Shown here in pieces: positions 53,022 through 62,450 of a DNA stretch of 64,000 nucleotides; within the stretch, counting starts at the first letter, position 1; each line of letters opens with the position of its first letter. The stretch is from Streptomyces sp. NBC_00459 (GTDB lineage: Bacteria; Actinomycetota; Actinomycetes; Streptomycetales; Streptomycetaceae): positions 3,286,001 through 3,350,000 of the forward strand of contig NZ_CP107903.1 of the NCBI RefSeq assembly GCF_036013955.1, written 5' to 3'. The notes beneath the pieces were generated by a model. It was not told the origin of the DNA. It worked only from the letters and a program-made list of their open reading frames with translations, and did no database searches. The translations under genes were made by a program, and so were the position numbers.

Positions 53022-54197
53022 ATGCGTGCTGCTCGTACTCTGCGCTTTCGGGGGGCGGCGGTTGCCGCTCCCCTGCTCGTGGCCCTGTCGGCCGCCGTTC
53101 CCGCGGCGGCCGACTCCGTGAAGCTGCCCGCCGTGCGGTCCGCTCTGGGGGCTGACGAGTCCTGCGTCGCCGCCTCCGGTGAACAGGCCGGTGGCCTGCC
53201 GTGGGCGTCGGCGGCTCTCGGGCACGCACGGTCCCTGACGCTCTCCCAGGGCGCCGGGGTCACCGTCGCGGTGGTGGACACCGGGGTGAGCACGACCGCC
53301 GCAGGGCTGTCCGGGCGGGTGACCGCGCTCGGCGGCGCGGGCGAGGACTGTGTGGGGCACGGCACGTTCGCGGCCGGTCTGATCGCCGCGGCGGGGGCGG
53401 CGGACGGTGGCCCCGCCGGGCTGGCACCGCAGGCCGAGATCCTGGCCGTACGGGGCACGGACGAGCGCGGCAACACCTCGGCGGCCCGGGTCGCCGAGGG
53501 GATACGGAAGGCCGCCGACGCCGGGGCCTCGGTCATCTATGTCGGGGTGGCGCTCGCGGACGGCAAGGCGGAGCTGACGGACGCGGTCGGGTACGCGAGC
53601 CGCGAGGACGCCCTCGTCGTCGCGCCGCTCGCCCCCGACGCCCTGCCCAAGGACCGGGCCACCGGGGACCTCGTGGCCGCGGAGCCCTGGTACTGGCCCG
53701 CCGCGGCGCCCGGGGTACTGGCCGTGACCGGCTACGGTCCCGACGCCGGGCGGCCGGACAACGCGCCGGTGGTCTCCGGGGCAGACCTCGCTGCCCCCGG
53801 CGACTCCGTGGTCGGCCTCGGGCCCCGGGGGAAAGGGCACTTCATCGGCTCCGGTGCCTCGCTCGCCGCCGCGCACACCGCGGGGGCGGCGGCGCTGGTG
53901 CGGGCGCGGCATCCGGAGATGTCAGCGGCGGAGGTGTCCCGGCAGCTGACGGAGGCCGCGTATCCGGCCGCGCCGCCTCGACTGGATCCCTACGCGGCGC
54001 TCACCACCGTGCTCGCGGAGAAGGCGGGGGCCGTGCCCCGGCCCGCGAAGGCTGTCGTTCCCGCTGCGGTGTCGTCGGAACCTCGGCAGCGGGCGTTGGT
54101 CGTGGCGGGGGTGGGGGCGGGGGTGCTGTTGCTGGTCGCCGCGCTCGCGGTGGTGGTTCCTCGGGGGCGGGCGCGGGGGTGGCGGCCTGCGGGGTGA
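53022..54197 (+). CDS. mycP: Type VII secretion-associated subtilase, mycosin MycP
   Basis: 391 residues: signal peptide (AAPLLVALSAAVPAAADS), S8 protease domain with catalytic D86 (VAVVDTGVS), H113 (CVGHGTFAAGLIAA) and S280 (GSGASLAAAHTAGAAAL), then a C-terminal membrane helix (ALVVAGVGAGVLLLVAALAV) and basic tail. The serine motif is GSGAS rather than the usual GTS, but Ser is retained. Mycosins stabilise the ESX membrane complex and cleave substrates outside the membrane. A TAGGAT hexamer lies only eight bases before the ATG, so the transcript may be leaderless. Confidence 0.93.
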   Translation: MRAARTLRFRGAAVAAPLLVALSAAVPAAADSVKLPAVRSALGADESCVAASGEQAGGLPWASAALGHARSLTLSQGAGVTVAVVDTGVSTTAAGLSGRVTALGGAGEDCVGHGTFAAGLIAAAGAADGGPAGLAPQAEILAVRGTDERGNTSAARVAEGIRKAADAGASVIYVGVALADGKAELTDAVGYASREDALVVAPLAPDALPKDRATGDLVAAEPWYWPAAAPGVLAVTGYGPDAGRPDNAPVVSGADLAAPGDSVVGLGPRGKGHFIGSGASLAAAHTAGAAALVRARHPEMSAAEVSRQLTEAAYPAAPPRLDPYAALTTVLAEKAGAVPRPAKAVVPAAVSSEPRQRALVVAGVGAGVLLLVAALAVVVPRGRARGWRPAG

Positions 54198-54200
54198 GGT

Positions 54201-54305
54201 TTCGCCCCCGCCGCCCCTACCCGTCCCATCCTGTTCCTGGGGGCTGCGCCCCCAGACCCCCCTTCGGCCCTGAACGGGCCTTGTCCTCAATCGCCGGACA
54301 GGCTC
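54201..54305. repeat. Streptomyces-type dispersed intergenic repeat
   Basis: Lies between the convergent mycP and eccC. Perfect hairpin CTGGGGGC-TGC-GCCCCCAG at 54237-54255, then GACCCCC, GGCCC-TGAAC-GGGCC, and a conserved TCCTCAA-TCGCCGGAC end. From memory this block recurs many times per Streptomyces genome between convergent genes and acts as a bidirectional terminator. Its end supplies the final codons of eccC. Confidence 0.7.
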
Positions 54306-57300
54306 AAGTGCCCGGCGTCCCCCAGCACCGACGTCTGCACCTGGGTCGACTTCCGTCGTGTCACCAGTGTTCCCCTGCCCGGAGGGAGGTTGCGGCCCTT
54401 CAGGGAGCCGATGATGAAGCCCTCCGACGGGGGGCACGACAGCAGCAGGGTCGGGGTGTTGACCTCCAGCAGGCGGCGGAGGAGCGCCTCGCCGATACCG
54501 CGCCCCGCGCCCGCCGCCGAGCGGGAGACGATCAGGTGGATGCCGACTTCCCACCCGAGGGCGAGATGGTTGAGAAGGGGCTCGAAGGGGGCGTTCATCG
54601 GGCCGGTGCCGACCATGTCGTAGTCGTCGACCAGGATGAACAGCCGGGGGCCGTTCCACCAGTCGGCCTTGCGCATCCGGGCCGGTGTGATGTCGGGGCC
54701 GGGCAGCCTGGAGGTGACCGCGCGGGCCGCGCCCGAGACCATGTCCTTGAGGGCGTCGATGGAGACGGCGTGGCCGAGGCGGTACTCGTCGGGGACGGCC
54801 TCGACCAGTTCGCGCCGGTAGTCGACGACCATGATGCGGGCCTCGGCGGGCGAGTAACGGTTCATGATCGCCTGGGCCGCCACCCGCAGCAGGTTGGTCT
54901 TGCCGCTCTCCGTGTCGCCGACGACGATCAGGTGCGGGGTCTCGGTGAAGTCGTGCCACACGGTGGAGAGTTCCTGCTCCTCCAGGCCGATCGGCATCCG
55001 GAAACCGCCCGCGGGCGCGTCGGGGGCGGGCAGTTCGGCGACGGGCAGTCGAGTCGGCAGCATCCGGACCGCAGGGGCGGACGGACCCGGCCAGCTCTCC
55101 CGGACCGCCGCGACCAGCTCGGCGACCCCGTCCGTGAGGTCCTCCGCCGACTCGACCCCGTCGATCCGGGGCAGCGCGGTGAGGTAGTGCAGCTTGGTGT
55201 CCCGGGTCAGGCCCCGGCCGGGCATCCGGGGCACGGTCTTGGCGCGCCGCATGTCGATCTCGGAGTCCATCGGGTCGCCCATCCTGAGTTCCAGGTGGGT
55301 GGCGGCCTGGTCGCGGATGGCCGAGGTGAGCTCCACCCAGCGGGAGGTGGTGACGATCAGGTGGATGCCGTAGTTGAGGCCTCGCGCCGCGATCGCGCCG
55401 AAGGTCTGGATGTACCGGTCGAAGTCCTGACGCACCGTGGACCAGCCGTCGATCACCAGAAACACGTCGCCGTGCTGCTCGTCGGGGAACTCCCCGGCGG
55501 CCCGGCGGCGCCGGAACGTCGCCATGGAGTCGATGCCCTCGTCGAGGAAGAAGCGTTCCCGGGCCGCCAGCAGTGAGGTGACCTCGGCGACGGTCCGGCT
55601 CACCCGCTCGGTGTCCAGGCGGGCCGCGACGCCGCTCATATGGGGCAGGCCGGAAAGGCCGGCGAGTGTTCCGCCGCCGAAGTCCAGGCAGTAGAACTGC
55701 ACTTCACGAGGGGTGTGGGTGAGCGCGAGGGAGGTCAGCAGGGTACGGACCATCGTGGACTTGCCGCTCTGCGGGCCGCCCGCGACGGCGATGTGGCCGC
55801 CCGCCCCGGAGACGTCGACGGTGAGCAGATCACGCAGCTGGTCGAAGGGGCGGTCGACGATGCCGAGGGGAATGGTGAGCTTGCCGCGGCCCGCCCAGCC
55901 GACGGCGGTGAGCCCCAGTTCGGGGTCCGGGGTGAGCGGCGGCAGCACCTGGTCGAGGGTGGCCGGCAGGTCCAGCGGGGGAAGCCACACCTGGTGGGCC
56001 GGGGGGCCCGCGTCGCGCAGTCGTTCCACGGCCACGGACAGCAGGGTGTCGCCGGTCTCCTCCGTCTCGGCGTCCGGGTCGGGGGCGGGGGCGGGCAGTT
56101 GCCGGGGCACGACATAGCTCGTGGTCCACGGCACGGTCTGGCTGGCCACCCGCACCTGGTGGGCGCCGCCACCCCGCTTCTCGTACGGGCCGGAGACGTA
56201 CGCGGCGCGGAAGCGGGTCAGTTCCTCCACCCCTGACTTGAGGAAGCCGCTCCCGGGCTGCGGCGGCAACTGGTAGGCGTCGGGCACCCCGAGGACTCCG
56301 CGGCTCTCCATCGCGGAGAAGGTCCGCAGACCGACGCGGTAGGAGAGGTGGCTCTCCAGCGCGTGCATCCGGCCCTCGTCGAGGCGCTGCGAGGCGAGCA
56401 GCAGATGGACGCCGAGAGAGCGTCCGAGCCGGCCGATCATCACGAACAGCTCCATGAACTCGCGGTGTGCGGCGAGCAGTTCGCTGAACTCGTCGACGAC
56501 CACGAACAGGCTGGGCAGCGGCTGCAACGGGACTCCGGAGGCGCGCGCCTTCTCGTAGTCGAGGGCCGAGGTGTAGTTGCCGGCGGCCCGCAGGAGTTCC
56601 TGACGGCGCATCAACTCGCCGTGCAGGGCGTCCTGCATCCGGGAGACCAGCGCGGCCTCACCGGCGAGGTTGGTGATCACGGCGGAGGTGTGCGGGAGTT
56701 CGTCGAGACCGAGGAAGGTGGCGCCGCCCTTGAAGTCGACGAGGACGAAGTTCAGCGTCTCCGAGGAGTTGGTGAGGGCGAGGGAGAGGACGAGGGTGCG
56801 CAGCAGTTCGCTCTTGCCGGAGCCGGTGGCGCCGATGAGCATGCCGTGCGGTCCGGTGCCGCCCTGCGCGGACTCCTTGATGTCGAGTTCCACCGGCCGG
56901 CCGTCGACACCGACGGCGATGGGCACCCGCAGCCTGCCGGCTCCGGTGTGCTGCTGCCACAGCCTGGCGGGTTCGTGCCGGTGCAGGTCGGGAATGCCGA
57001 GCAGGTTGGTCAGTTCGAGGTTCATGGACAGCGGTTCGGCGGCGTCCGCGCCGGTGCCCAGGCCCATGCGGTAAGGGGCGATCCGGCGGGCCAGGGCCGT
57101 CGCGCCGACCACGCCGAGGCTGTCGGGGCGGCCCAGCACGGTGGTCTGCTCCTTGCGGTCCCGGTCGGTGCGCACCAGCCCGAAGGTGTCCTTGGTGACG
57201 TCGAAGCGGAGCGTGACCCGGCCGGGCCGCCAGGCGAGCGCGCCCGACAGGTCCAGTACGACGGTGTTGCGGAAGCCGGGTCCCTCCAGCCGGTGTCCGG

Positions 57301-58288
57301 TCGGTACGGTGACGCCGTCCACGACGATCACGGTGAACGGTTCCTCCCGGCCGGGCACGGCGTCGGGGTCGAACTGGGGCCGCTCCTCGAACTCGGCGCC
57401 GAGGGAGTCCATCAGCTCGCCGAACGCGGAGAACGTCATCCGGGCGGGTCCGGCGCCGTCGGTGTCGTGCGGATGCAGGGCGTGCGGGAGCCACTTGGTC
57501 CACTCCCAGTCCGCGCGCCGTTCGTCGGACACGCACAGCGTGATCCACAGGTCGTCCGGCGAGTGGAAGGTGGCCAGTTGGGCGAGGACGGCGCGGGCCA
57601 CGGAGCGGATGCGTTCCTCGTCGCCGCGGAACAGCACCCGTGCCCAGGCCCGCAGATAGATGGCGATGGGCTGCTCGGGCACGGTCGCGTAGGCGCGGAT
57701 GAAGCTGCGCAGGGCGTGTGCGGCGAGCGGTTCCAGGTCCTCGACGGGGCTGGTGGAGGTGGGTGTGAGCTTCAGGCCCAGTTTCTGTTCGCCGACGGCC
57801 ACCCGGACCTCGCCGAAGTCCTCGTCGCGCGGGCGGCGTTCCCACAGCCGGGTCGTGCCCACCATCGACCAGAGGGCGGCGGGTTCGGGGTGCCGCCAGG
57901 CCAGCGCCCGCTGCTGGTCGACGACCGCGCCGCGCACCTTGCGCCGGATCTGGCCGAGATAGCGCAGATAGTCCCGCCGTTCGCCCTTGAGCCGCTGCTT
58001 GCGTTCGCTGCTGCGGCGCATCGCCTGACCGACGATCATCGCCGCGGCCGCGACCACCATCACGCCCAGGGCGAGATAGATGAACCCGCCGCTGCCGCGG
58101 GTCATTCCGGGCCGCATGAACATGAACATCATGGACACGGACATCATCGCCATGGGGAGGTACGTCCACACGGCCGAGGAGTCGGGCACCACCTCGGGGA
58201 GCGCGGGCGGCTCCTGAAGGTTCAGCTCCCCGTCGGGCATCTCCGGCCCTCGGCGCCGGGCCGGGCGGCGGAACAGGACCACACTCAA
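54287..58288 (-). CDS. eccC: Type VII secretion ATPase EccC (FtsK/SpoIIIE)
   Basis: 1333 residues in one chain: two N-terminal membrane helices (WTYLPMAMMSVSMMFMFM and GGFIYLALGVMVVAAAAMIV) and three FtsK-type ATPase domains with Walker [25 protein letters not shown] and GDTESGKTNLLR. The core motor of ESX secretion, recognising the C-terminal signal of WXG100 substrates. The start is TTG at 58288, preceded by AAGGAG seven bases upstream; a GTG two codons in is a poorer fit. The last residues (SLSGD) come from the intergenic repeat sequence. Unsplit EccC as in ESX-2/3/4 and Streptomyces. Confidence 0.95.
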   Translation of the reverse strand: MSVVLFRRPARRRGPEMPDGELNLQEPPALPEVVPDSSAVWTYLPMAMMSVSMMFMFMRPGMTRGSGGFIYLALGVMVVAAAAMIVGQAMRRSSERKQRLKGERRDYLRYLGQIRRKVRGAVVDQQRALAWRHPEPAALWSMVGTTRLWERRPRDEDFGEVRVAVGEQKLGLKLTPTSTSPVEDLEPLAAHALRSFIRAYATVPEQPIAIYLRAWARVLFRGDEERIRSVARAVLAQLATFHSPDDLWITLCVSDERRADWEWTKWLPHALHPHDTDGAGPARMTFSAFGELMDSLGAEFEERPQFDPDAVPGREEPFTVIVVDGVTVPTGHRLEGPGFRNTVVLDLSGALAWRPGRVTLRFDVTKDTFGLVRTDRDRKEQTTVLGRPDSLGVVGATALARRIAPYRMGLGTGADAAEPLSMNLELTNLLGIPDLHRHEPARLWQQHTGAGRLRVPIAVGVDGRPVELDIKESAQGGTGPHGMLIGATGSGKSELLRTLVLSLALTNSSETLNFVLVDFKGGATFLGLDELPHTSAVITNLAGEAALVSRMQDALHGELMRRQELLRAAGNYTSALDYEKARASGVPLQPLPSLFVVVDEFSELLAAHREFMELFVMIGRLGRSLGVHLLLASQRLDEGRMHALESHLSYRVGLRTFSAMESRGVLGVPDAYQLPPQPGSGFLKSGVEELTRFRAAYVSGPYEKRGGGAHQVRVASQTVPWTTSYVVPRQLPAPAPDPDAETEETGDTLLSVAVERLRDAGPPAHQVWLPPLDLPATLDQVLPPLTPDPELGLTAVGWAGRGKLTIPLGIVDRPFDQLRDLLTVDVSGAGGHIAVAGGPQSGKSTMVRTLLTSLALTHTPREVQFYCLDFGGGTLAGLSGLPHMSGVAARLDTERVSRTVAEVTSLLAARERFFLDEGIDSMATFRRRRAAGEFPDEQHGDVFLVIDGWSTVRQDFDRYIQTFGAIAARGLNYGIHLIVTTSRWVELTSAIRDQAATHLELRMGDPMDSEIDMRRAKTVPRMPGRGLTRDTKLHYLTALPRIDGVESAEDLTDGVAELVAAVRESWPGPSAPAVRMLPTRLPVAELPAPDAPAGGFRMPIGLEEQELSTVWHDFTETPHLIVVGDTESGKTNLLRVAAQAIMNRYSPAEARIMVVDYRRELVEAVPDEYRLGHAVSIDALKDMVSGAARAVTSRLPGPDITPARMRKADWWNGPRLFILVDDYDMVGTGPMNAPFEPLLNHLALGWEVGIHLIVSRSAAGAGRGIGEALLRRLLEVNTPTLLLSCPPSEGFIIGSLKGRNLPPGRGTLVTRRKSTQVQTSVLGDAGHLSLSGD

Positions 58289-58570
58289 GGAGCTTCTCCT
58301 TACGAGGACTTGCGGGGCGGGCGATGCCCGGGCGGGACGGTGCAGGAAGCCGGTCGGCGGATGGTCTGTGCCGGCTGCTGTCCCGGTGGCGGCTGAAGCC
58401 CGCGATGCAACTGATACTACGATCGTCATATCGAACGCCAACGACCGGTCCGCCACGGCAAGTTCGCGCCATCGCAAACCGGACCGGCCGGGCGCGATGT
58501 TCGGTGGGGCGTCGTCCGGCGTCCCGTCCAGGACACGGAAAGCACCTTCAGAGAAGCGTGAGCAAGCCCG
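58289..58570. promoter_or_regulatory. Divergent promoter region eccC / eccD
   Basis: 282 bases between the outward-facing secretion genes. A less GC-rich patch at 58400-58445 (ATACTACGATCGTCATATCG) is the likeliest promoter location; the palindrome AAGGAG-AAG-CTCCTT overlaps the eccC ribosome site. Confidence 0.4.
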
Positions 58571-59971
58571 ATGACTGACACACAGATGGCGGAGCTGTGC
58601 CGACTGACGGTACGGGCCCCGGCCAAGACCATGGATCTGGCCGTGCCCGCCGACGTGCCCGTCGCGGATCTGCTGCCCGCGGTTCTCGGCTACGGCGGTG
58701 ACGATCTCGAGGAAGCCGGGATCGACCACGGCGGCTGGGTGCTCCAGCGGCTCGGCGGCGAGCCGCTGGACGAGGAACGCACCCTGGACTCGTACGGCCT
58801 CAGGGACGGCGAGACGCTCTTCCTGCGGCCCCGAGCCGAGGCGCTGCCCGAGGTGCACCTGGACGACCTGGTGGACGGCATCGCCACCACCATGCGGGAG
58901 CGCCCCTACGGCTGGAGCCCCAAGGTCAGCCGGTGGCTGCTGCTCGGGGTCGCGATCGCGGTGCTCGCGGCCGGCATGCTGCTGATCGCGCTGCCGGGCG
59001 GCTCCGCGGCGCCCCGCGCGGTGTTCGCCATGGCGGCCGGGCTGCTGCTGCTCGCGGGGGCCGGCGCGGCGAGCCGGGCGGTCGGGGACGCGGGCGCCGG
59101 AGCCGCGCTCGGCTTCATGGTGGCGCCGTATCTGGCGCTGGCCGGCTGGCTGCTGCCCGGCGGGGCGTTGAAGGGCCCGGAGCTCTACGAGGTGCTGGGC
59201 TCGCGGCTGCTCGCGGCGACCGCGGCCGGGGCGGGCGGCGCGGTGCTCGCGCTGGCGGTCGTGGCCTCGTTCGCGGCGCTGTTCCTCGGCCTCACCGTGG
59301 TCTGTGTGTTCGGGGCGCTGGCGGCGGTGCTGATGCTCGCGGCGGATCTGCCGCCCGTGCATGTCGCCGGGGTGCTCGCGGTCGCGGCCGTGGTCCTCGG
59401 GGCGTTCGTGCCGTCGCTGTCGTTCCGTATGTCGGGCATGCGGATGCCGCCGCTGCCCACCAACGCCCAGCAGTTGCAGGAGGGCATCGAACCGCATCCC
59501 ACCGCCACGGTGGCCGCCCGCGCCGTGCTCGCCGACGGCTGGATGACATCGTTGTACGGCGCGGTGGGCGTGGCCGCACTGGCCTGTCTCGCGGTGCTGG
59601 CCCGGGAGGACGACCTGCCCGAGACGGTCATGGCGGTGGTGCTGTCCCTGCTGCTCCTGCTGCACGCGCGGGGCCTGGGGAACGTCTGGCAGCGGCTGTC
59701 GCTGGTGGCTCCGGGCGTGGCGGGTCTGCTGGCGCTGGTCGTCGTCGCCGTTCCGCAGTCCTCGCCGGGGACACGGCTGGTGAGCGCGGCGGGTCTGCTG
59801 GCGGCCACGGCGGGTCTCGCCATCGCCTCCTGGACCGTGCCCGGGCGGCGGCTCGTGCCGTACTGGGGGCGGATCGGCGAGGTGCTCCACTCGGCCCTGG
59901 CGATCAGCCTGCTGCCGCTCAGCCTGTGGGTGCTCGGCGTGTACGGCGCGCTGCGGTCCATCAACGGCTGA
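58571..59971 (+). CDS. eccD: Type VII secretion membrane channel protein EccD
   Basis: 466 residues: an N-terminal ubiquitin-like domain of about 95 residues (CRLTVRAPAKTMDLAVPADV, TLDSYGLRDGETLFLRPR) and about 11 membrane helices ending SLWVLGVYGALRSING. This is the EccD plan; EccD forms the bulk of the membrane vestibule of ESX. The interhelix loop RMSGMRMPPLPTNAQQLQEG is a typical EccD element. First gene of the plus-strand secretion operon with eccB and the substrates. Confidence 0.95.
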   Translation: MTDTQMAELCRLTVRAPAKTMDLAVPADVPVADLLPAVLGYGGDDLEEAGIDHGGWVLQRLGGEPLDEERTLDSYGLRDGETLFLRPRAEALPEVHLDDLVDGIATTMRERPYGWSPKVSRWLLLGVAIAVLAAGMLLIALPGGSAAPRAVFAMAAGLLLLAGAGAASRAVGDAGAGAALGFMVAPYLALAGWLLPGGALKGPELYEVLGSRLLAATAAGAGGAVLALAVVASFAALFLGLTVVCVFGALAAVLMLAADLPPVHVAGVLAVAAVVLGAFVPSLSFRMSGMRMPPLPTNAQQLQEGIEPHPTATVAARAVLADGWMTSLYGAVGVAALACLAVLAREDDLPETVMAVVLSLLLLLHARGLGNVWQRLSLVAPGVAGLLALVVVAVPQSSPGTRLVSAAGLLAATAGLAIASWTVPGRRLVPYWGRIGEVLHSALAISLLPLSLWVLGVYGALRSING

Positions 59972-60033
59972 CCCGCCCGTCCAACGTCTGACGGACCGTC
60001 CAACGGCCGAACCGAAAGGGAACCAAGGCTGTC

Positions 60034-61488
60034 ATGCAGTCCAAACGCGATCAGGTCCAGGCGCACATGTTCGTCATGGGGCGGCTGACTTCGAGCATGC
60101 TGCGGGCGGACCCGGACGCCCCGGAGAGCCCGCAGGGCCGGACCAACCGGGGGGTGGTCATCGGTGTGGTGATCGCCGTGCTGATCTCGGCCGGGGCGTT
60201 CGTCCTCGGTCTGCTCAAGCCGGGTACCAAGGACTCCTGGCAGGCGAGCGGGACCCTCGTGGTCAACAAGGACACCGGCTCCCGCTATCTCTATCTGGAC
60301 GGCCGGCTGCGGCCGGTGCGCAACTACTCCTCGGCGCGGCTGCTGATGGGCGCCGACATGAAGGTGTCCATGGTCGGCGCGGCATCGCTGCGCGACACCC
60401 CGCACGGAGCGCCGGTCGGCATCGAGGGCGCCCCCGACGCGCTGCCCGGTGGCGGGGACCTGGACACCGGGCCGTGGCAGGTGTGCTCGGGCACCGTCTC
60501 CGGTTCGACCGGCACCACCCTCGCGGTGGGCGGGCAGACCGTCGCACCGGGCCTGCCCACCACGCGGGCGCTGCTGGTGACCGGGCCGGACAAGGCCGAC
60601 TACCTGGTGTGGCGGGGCAGCAAACTGCTCCTGGCCGACGAGTCGAACGCGCGCGAGGCCCTCGGCTACGGCTCCACTCCGCGTACGGCGGTGTCGGCTG
60701 CGTTCCTCAACTCCCTTCCGTCCGGCCCCGATCTGGCCCCGCGGCCGGTGCGCGACGAGGGCTCGGCCGGACCGTCCCTGGGCGGGCGGAGCACCCGGAT
60801 CGGTGAGGTGTTCCGGGTCACCGTGCCGGGTGCCGCCGAGCGCTACTACCTGCTGGAGCGCGAAGGACTGACTCCGCTCACCGCCACGGGGGCCGCGCTG
60901 GTGCTCGGCGACCCGGAGACCCGGGAGAAGGTGTACGAGGGCCGGGCCGCGCAGGTCGCGGTGCTGGGCGCGGACGCGCTGAACGGCCGACTGGCGCCGG
61001 GCGCGGGCGAGATGGCGCAGAACCCGGATCTTCCTGAGGCACCGCCGGAGGTGCTCGGCGTCGACGAGGACACGACCGCCTGCGTACGGATCGCGGCCGG
61101 CGCGGAGGGCCCTCGGATCAGCGTGGCCCTCGAAACGGCGGCGGCACTGGGCCCGGCCGCGCAGGCCCCGCCCGAGGGGCTGACGCCGGCGTGTCTGCCG
61201 GTCGCCCGGATCACCGTACGGCCCGGTGGCGGGGCGCTGGTGCGGGCCCTCGGGGCGGGCGGGAGTCAGGTCGGCGGCACGCTCTACCTGGTGACGGACA
61301 CCGGGATGAAGTACCGGGTGGGTACGGCGAAGGCGCTGGCCGCGCTCGGTTACACGGAGGGTCAGGCGTACGGACTTCCCTCGCCGCTGCTGGCGATGCT
61401 GCCGACCGGCCCCGATCTCAGCACGGAGGCCGCGGCGGTGGGCGTGAGCGGTACGACGGCGCCGCGCTGCGAGAGCGGTCGACCGTGA
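60034..61488 (+). CDS. eccB: Type VII secretion protein EccB
   Basis: 484 residues: cytoplasmic tail with SKRDQVQAHMFVMGRLTSSM (diagnostic for EccB), one membrane helix (GVVIGVVIAVLISAGAFVLGLL), then the periplasmic/extracellular repeat domain with two cysteines (QVCSGTVSG, TACVRIAAG) and YRVGTAKALAALGYTEGQAY. Anchors the ESX complex outside the membrane. 62 bases follow eccD. Confidence 0.96.
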   Translation: MQSKRDQVQAHMFVMGRLTSSMLRADPDAPESPQGRTNRGVVIGVVIAVLISAGAFVLGLLKPGTKDSWQASGTLVVNKDTGSRYLYLDGRLRPVRNYSSARLLMGADMKVSMVGAASLRDTPHGAPVGIEGAPDALPGGGDLDTGPWQVCSGTVSGSTGTTLAVGGQTVAPGLPTTRALLVTGPDKADYLVWRGSKLLLADESNAREALGYGSTPRTAVSAAFLNSLPSGPDLAPRPVRDEGSAGPSLGGRSTRIGEVFRVTVPGAAERYYLLEREGLTPLTATGAALVLGDPETREKVYEGRAAQVAVLGADALNGRLAPGAGEMAQNPDLPEAPPEVLGVDEDTTACVRIAAGAEGPRISVALETAAALGPAAQAPPEGLTPACLPVARITVRPGGGALVRALGAGGSQVGGTLYLVTDTGMKYRVGTAKALAALGYTEGQAYGLPSPLLAMLPTGPDLSTEAAAVGVSGTTAPRCESGRP

Positions 61489-61599
61489 ATTGCCCCAACC
61501 ACCCAGCCGGAAGGGCAAAGGTGACGTCGATCATTGTTGGATCAACTCACCCGTGCCTACGCTCACTTGGACCACTAGAATCCCAGGAGGCCCAGATCC

Positions 61600-61941
61600 A
61601 TGGCACCTACAGGTAAGCAGCAGTCACAGGCGGATGCCACAAGGAACGGTGTGACCGCGCTGGAGCAGGCCTTCTCGGGTGTTCAGCGATGCCGCCAGGA
61701 CGTCGAGAACATGAAGCACAACCTCTCCTCCGGCTATTCGGGCAGTGACGGTGGCGCGTTCCAGAAGCTTCTGGAGCGGTGGGACCAGCAGGCGGAGATC
61801 ATCTCGAACAACCTGCAGAACATGATCGACACGCTGAACGAGACGCTCAAGGCGCAGGGCCAGCAGCAGGGTTCGAGCAACCAGGCCATCCAGGAGGCGT
61901 ACAGCCGGTCCGAAGCGATCTTCGAGGCGCTGCGGGGCTAG
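61600..61941 (+). CDS. WXG100-class ESX substrate without the Trp-X-Gly motif
   Basis: 113 residues, helix-turn-helix hairpin. The turn is SSGYSGSDGGAF, so Trp of the WXG motif is replaced by Tyr-Ser-Gly. The C-terminal secretion motif YxxxD/E is present as YSRSE. Perfect AGGAGG nine bases before the ATG. Likely heterodimer partner of the next gene, secreted through EccC; in Streptomyces EsxA/EsxB affect sporulation. Confidence 0.88.
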   Translation: MAPTGKQQSQADATRNGVTALEQAFSGVQRCRQDVENMKHNLSSGYSGSDGGAFQKLLERWDQQAEIISNNLQNMIDTLNETLKAQGQQQGSSNQAIQEAYSRSEAIFEALRG

Positions 61942-62000
61942 GACAGGCCCCGACCGCGTTGCCCCGCCCCTGAACCGACCGCCCAGCGACAAGGACAGCC

Positions 62001-62324
62001 ATGCCCGACTTCACCGACGGACTCATCTACGTCGACTACTCCCACATGGACAACGCCGCCGACGACATGGTCCAGCAGACCAAGGCGATCGACAGCATCC
62101 TCACCAACCTGGACTCGGAGCTCCAGCAGCTCAAGGAGACCTGGGAAGGTGATGACAAGAACGTGTACGGCGAGAAGCAGACGGCGTGGAACAACGCCGT
62201 CTCCGAGATGGAGCGGATTCTCGGCGAGAACTCGGCCCTGCTCAACGAGGTGTCCGACAGCTACCAGTACAGCGAGAAGTCCCTCACCCAGCTCTGGGAG
62301 AGCGTGCGCATCGGCGGCGCCTGA
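62001..62324 (+). CDS. WXG100-class ESX protein (EsxA/EsxB family)
   Basis: 107 residues, two helices around a canonical W-x-G turn (KETWEGDDKNVYGEKQTAW). First helix MDNAADDMVQQTKAIDSILT. The tail ends SLTQLWESVRIGGA. AAGGACAG precedes the ATG. Size and pairing with the preceding gene match the heterodimeric ESX secreted pair. Confidence 0.93.
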   Translation: MPDFTDGLIYVDYSHMDNAADDMVQQTKAIDSILTNLDSELQQLKETWEGDDKNVYGEKQTAWNNAVSEMERILGENSALLNEVSDSYQYSEKSLTQLWESVRIGGA

Positions 62325-62450
62325 CCGTGTATGAGGGCGGCACGCCCACCCCCGGCGGCCGTCCGTGTGCGCATCCCGCGGACGGCCGCCCCTCGTAACC
62401 CCTCGACGCGGGGCGGAACCTGACGGACGCAGAAGCAGGAGGAGTACGGA

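Noticed and set aside
61576..61581. TAGAAT -10-like hexamer before the first WXG100 gene
   Set aside because: A transcript starting from it would begin inside or after the AGGAGG ribosome binding site, so it is unlikely to serve this gene.
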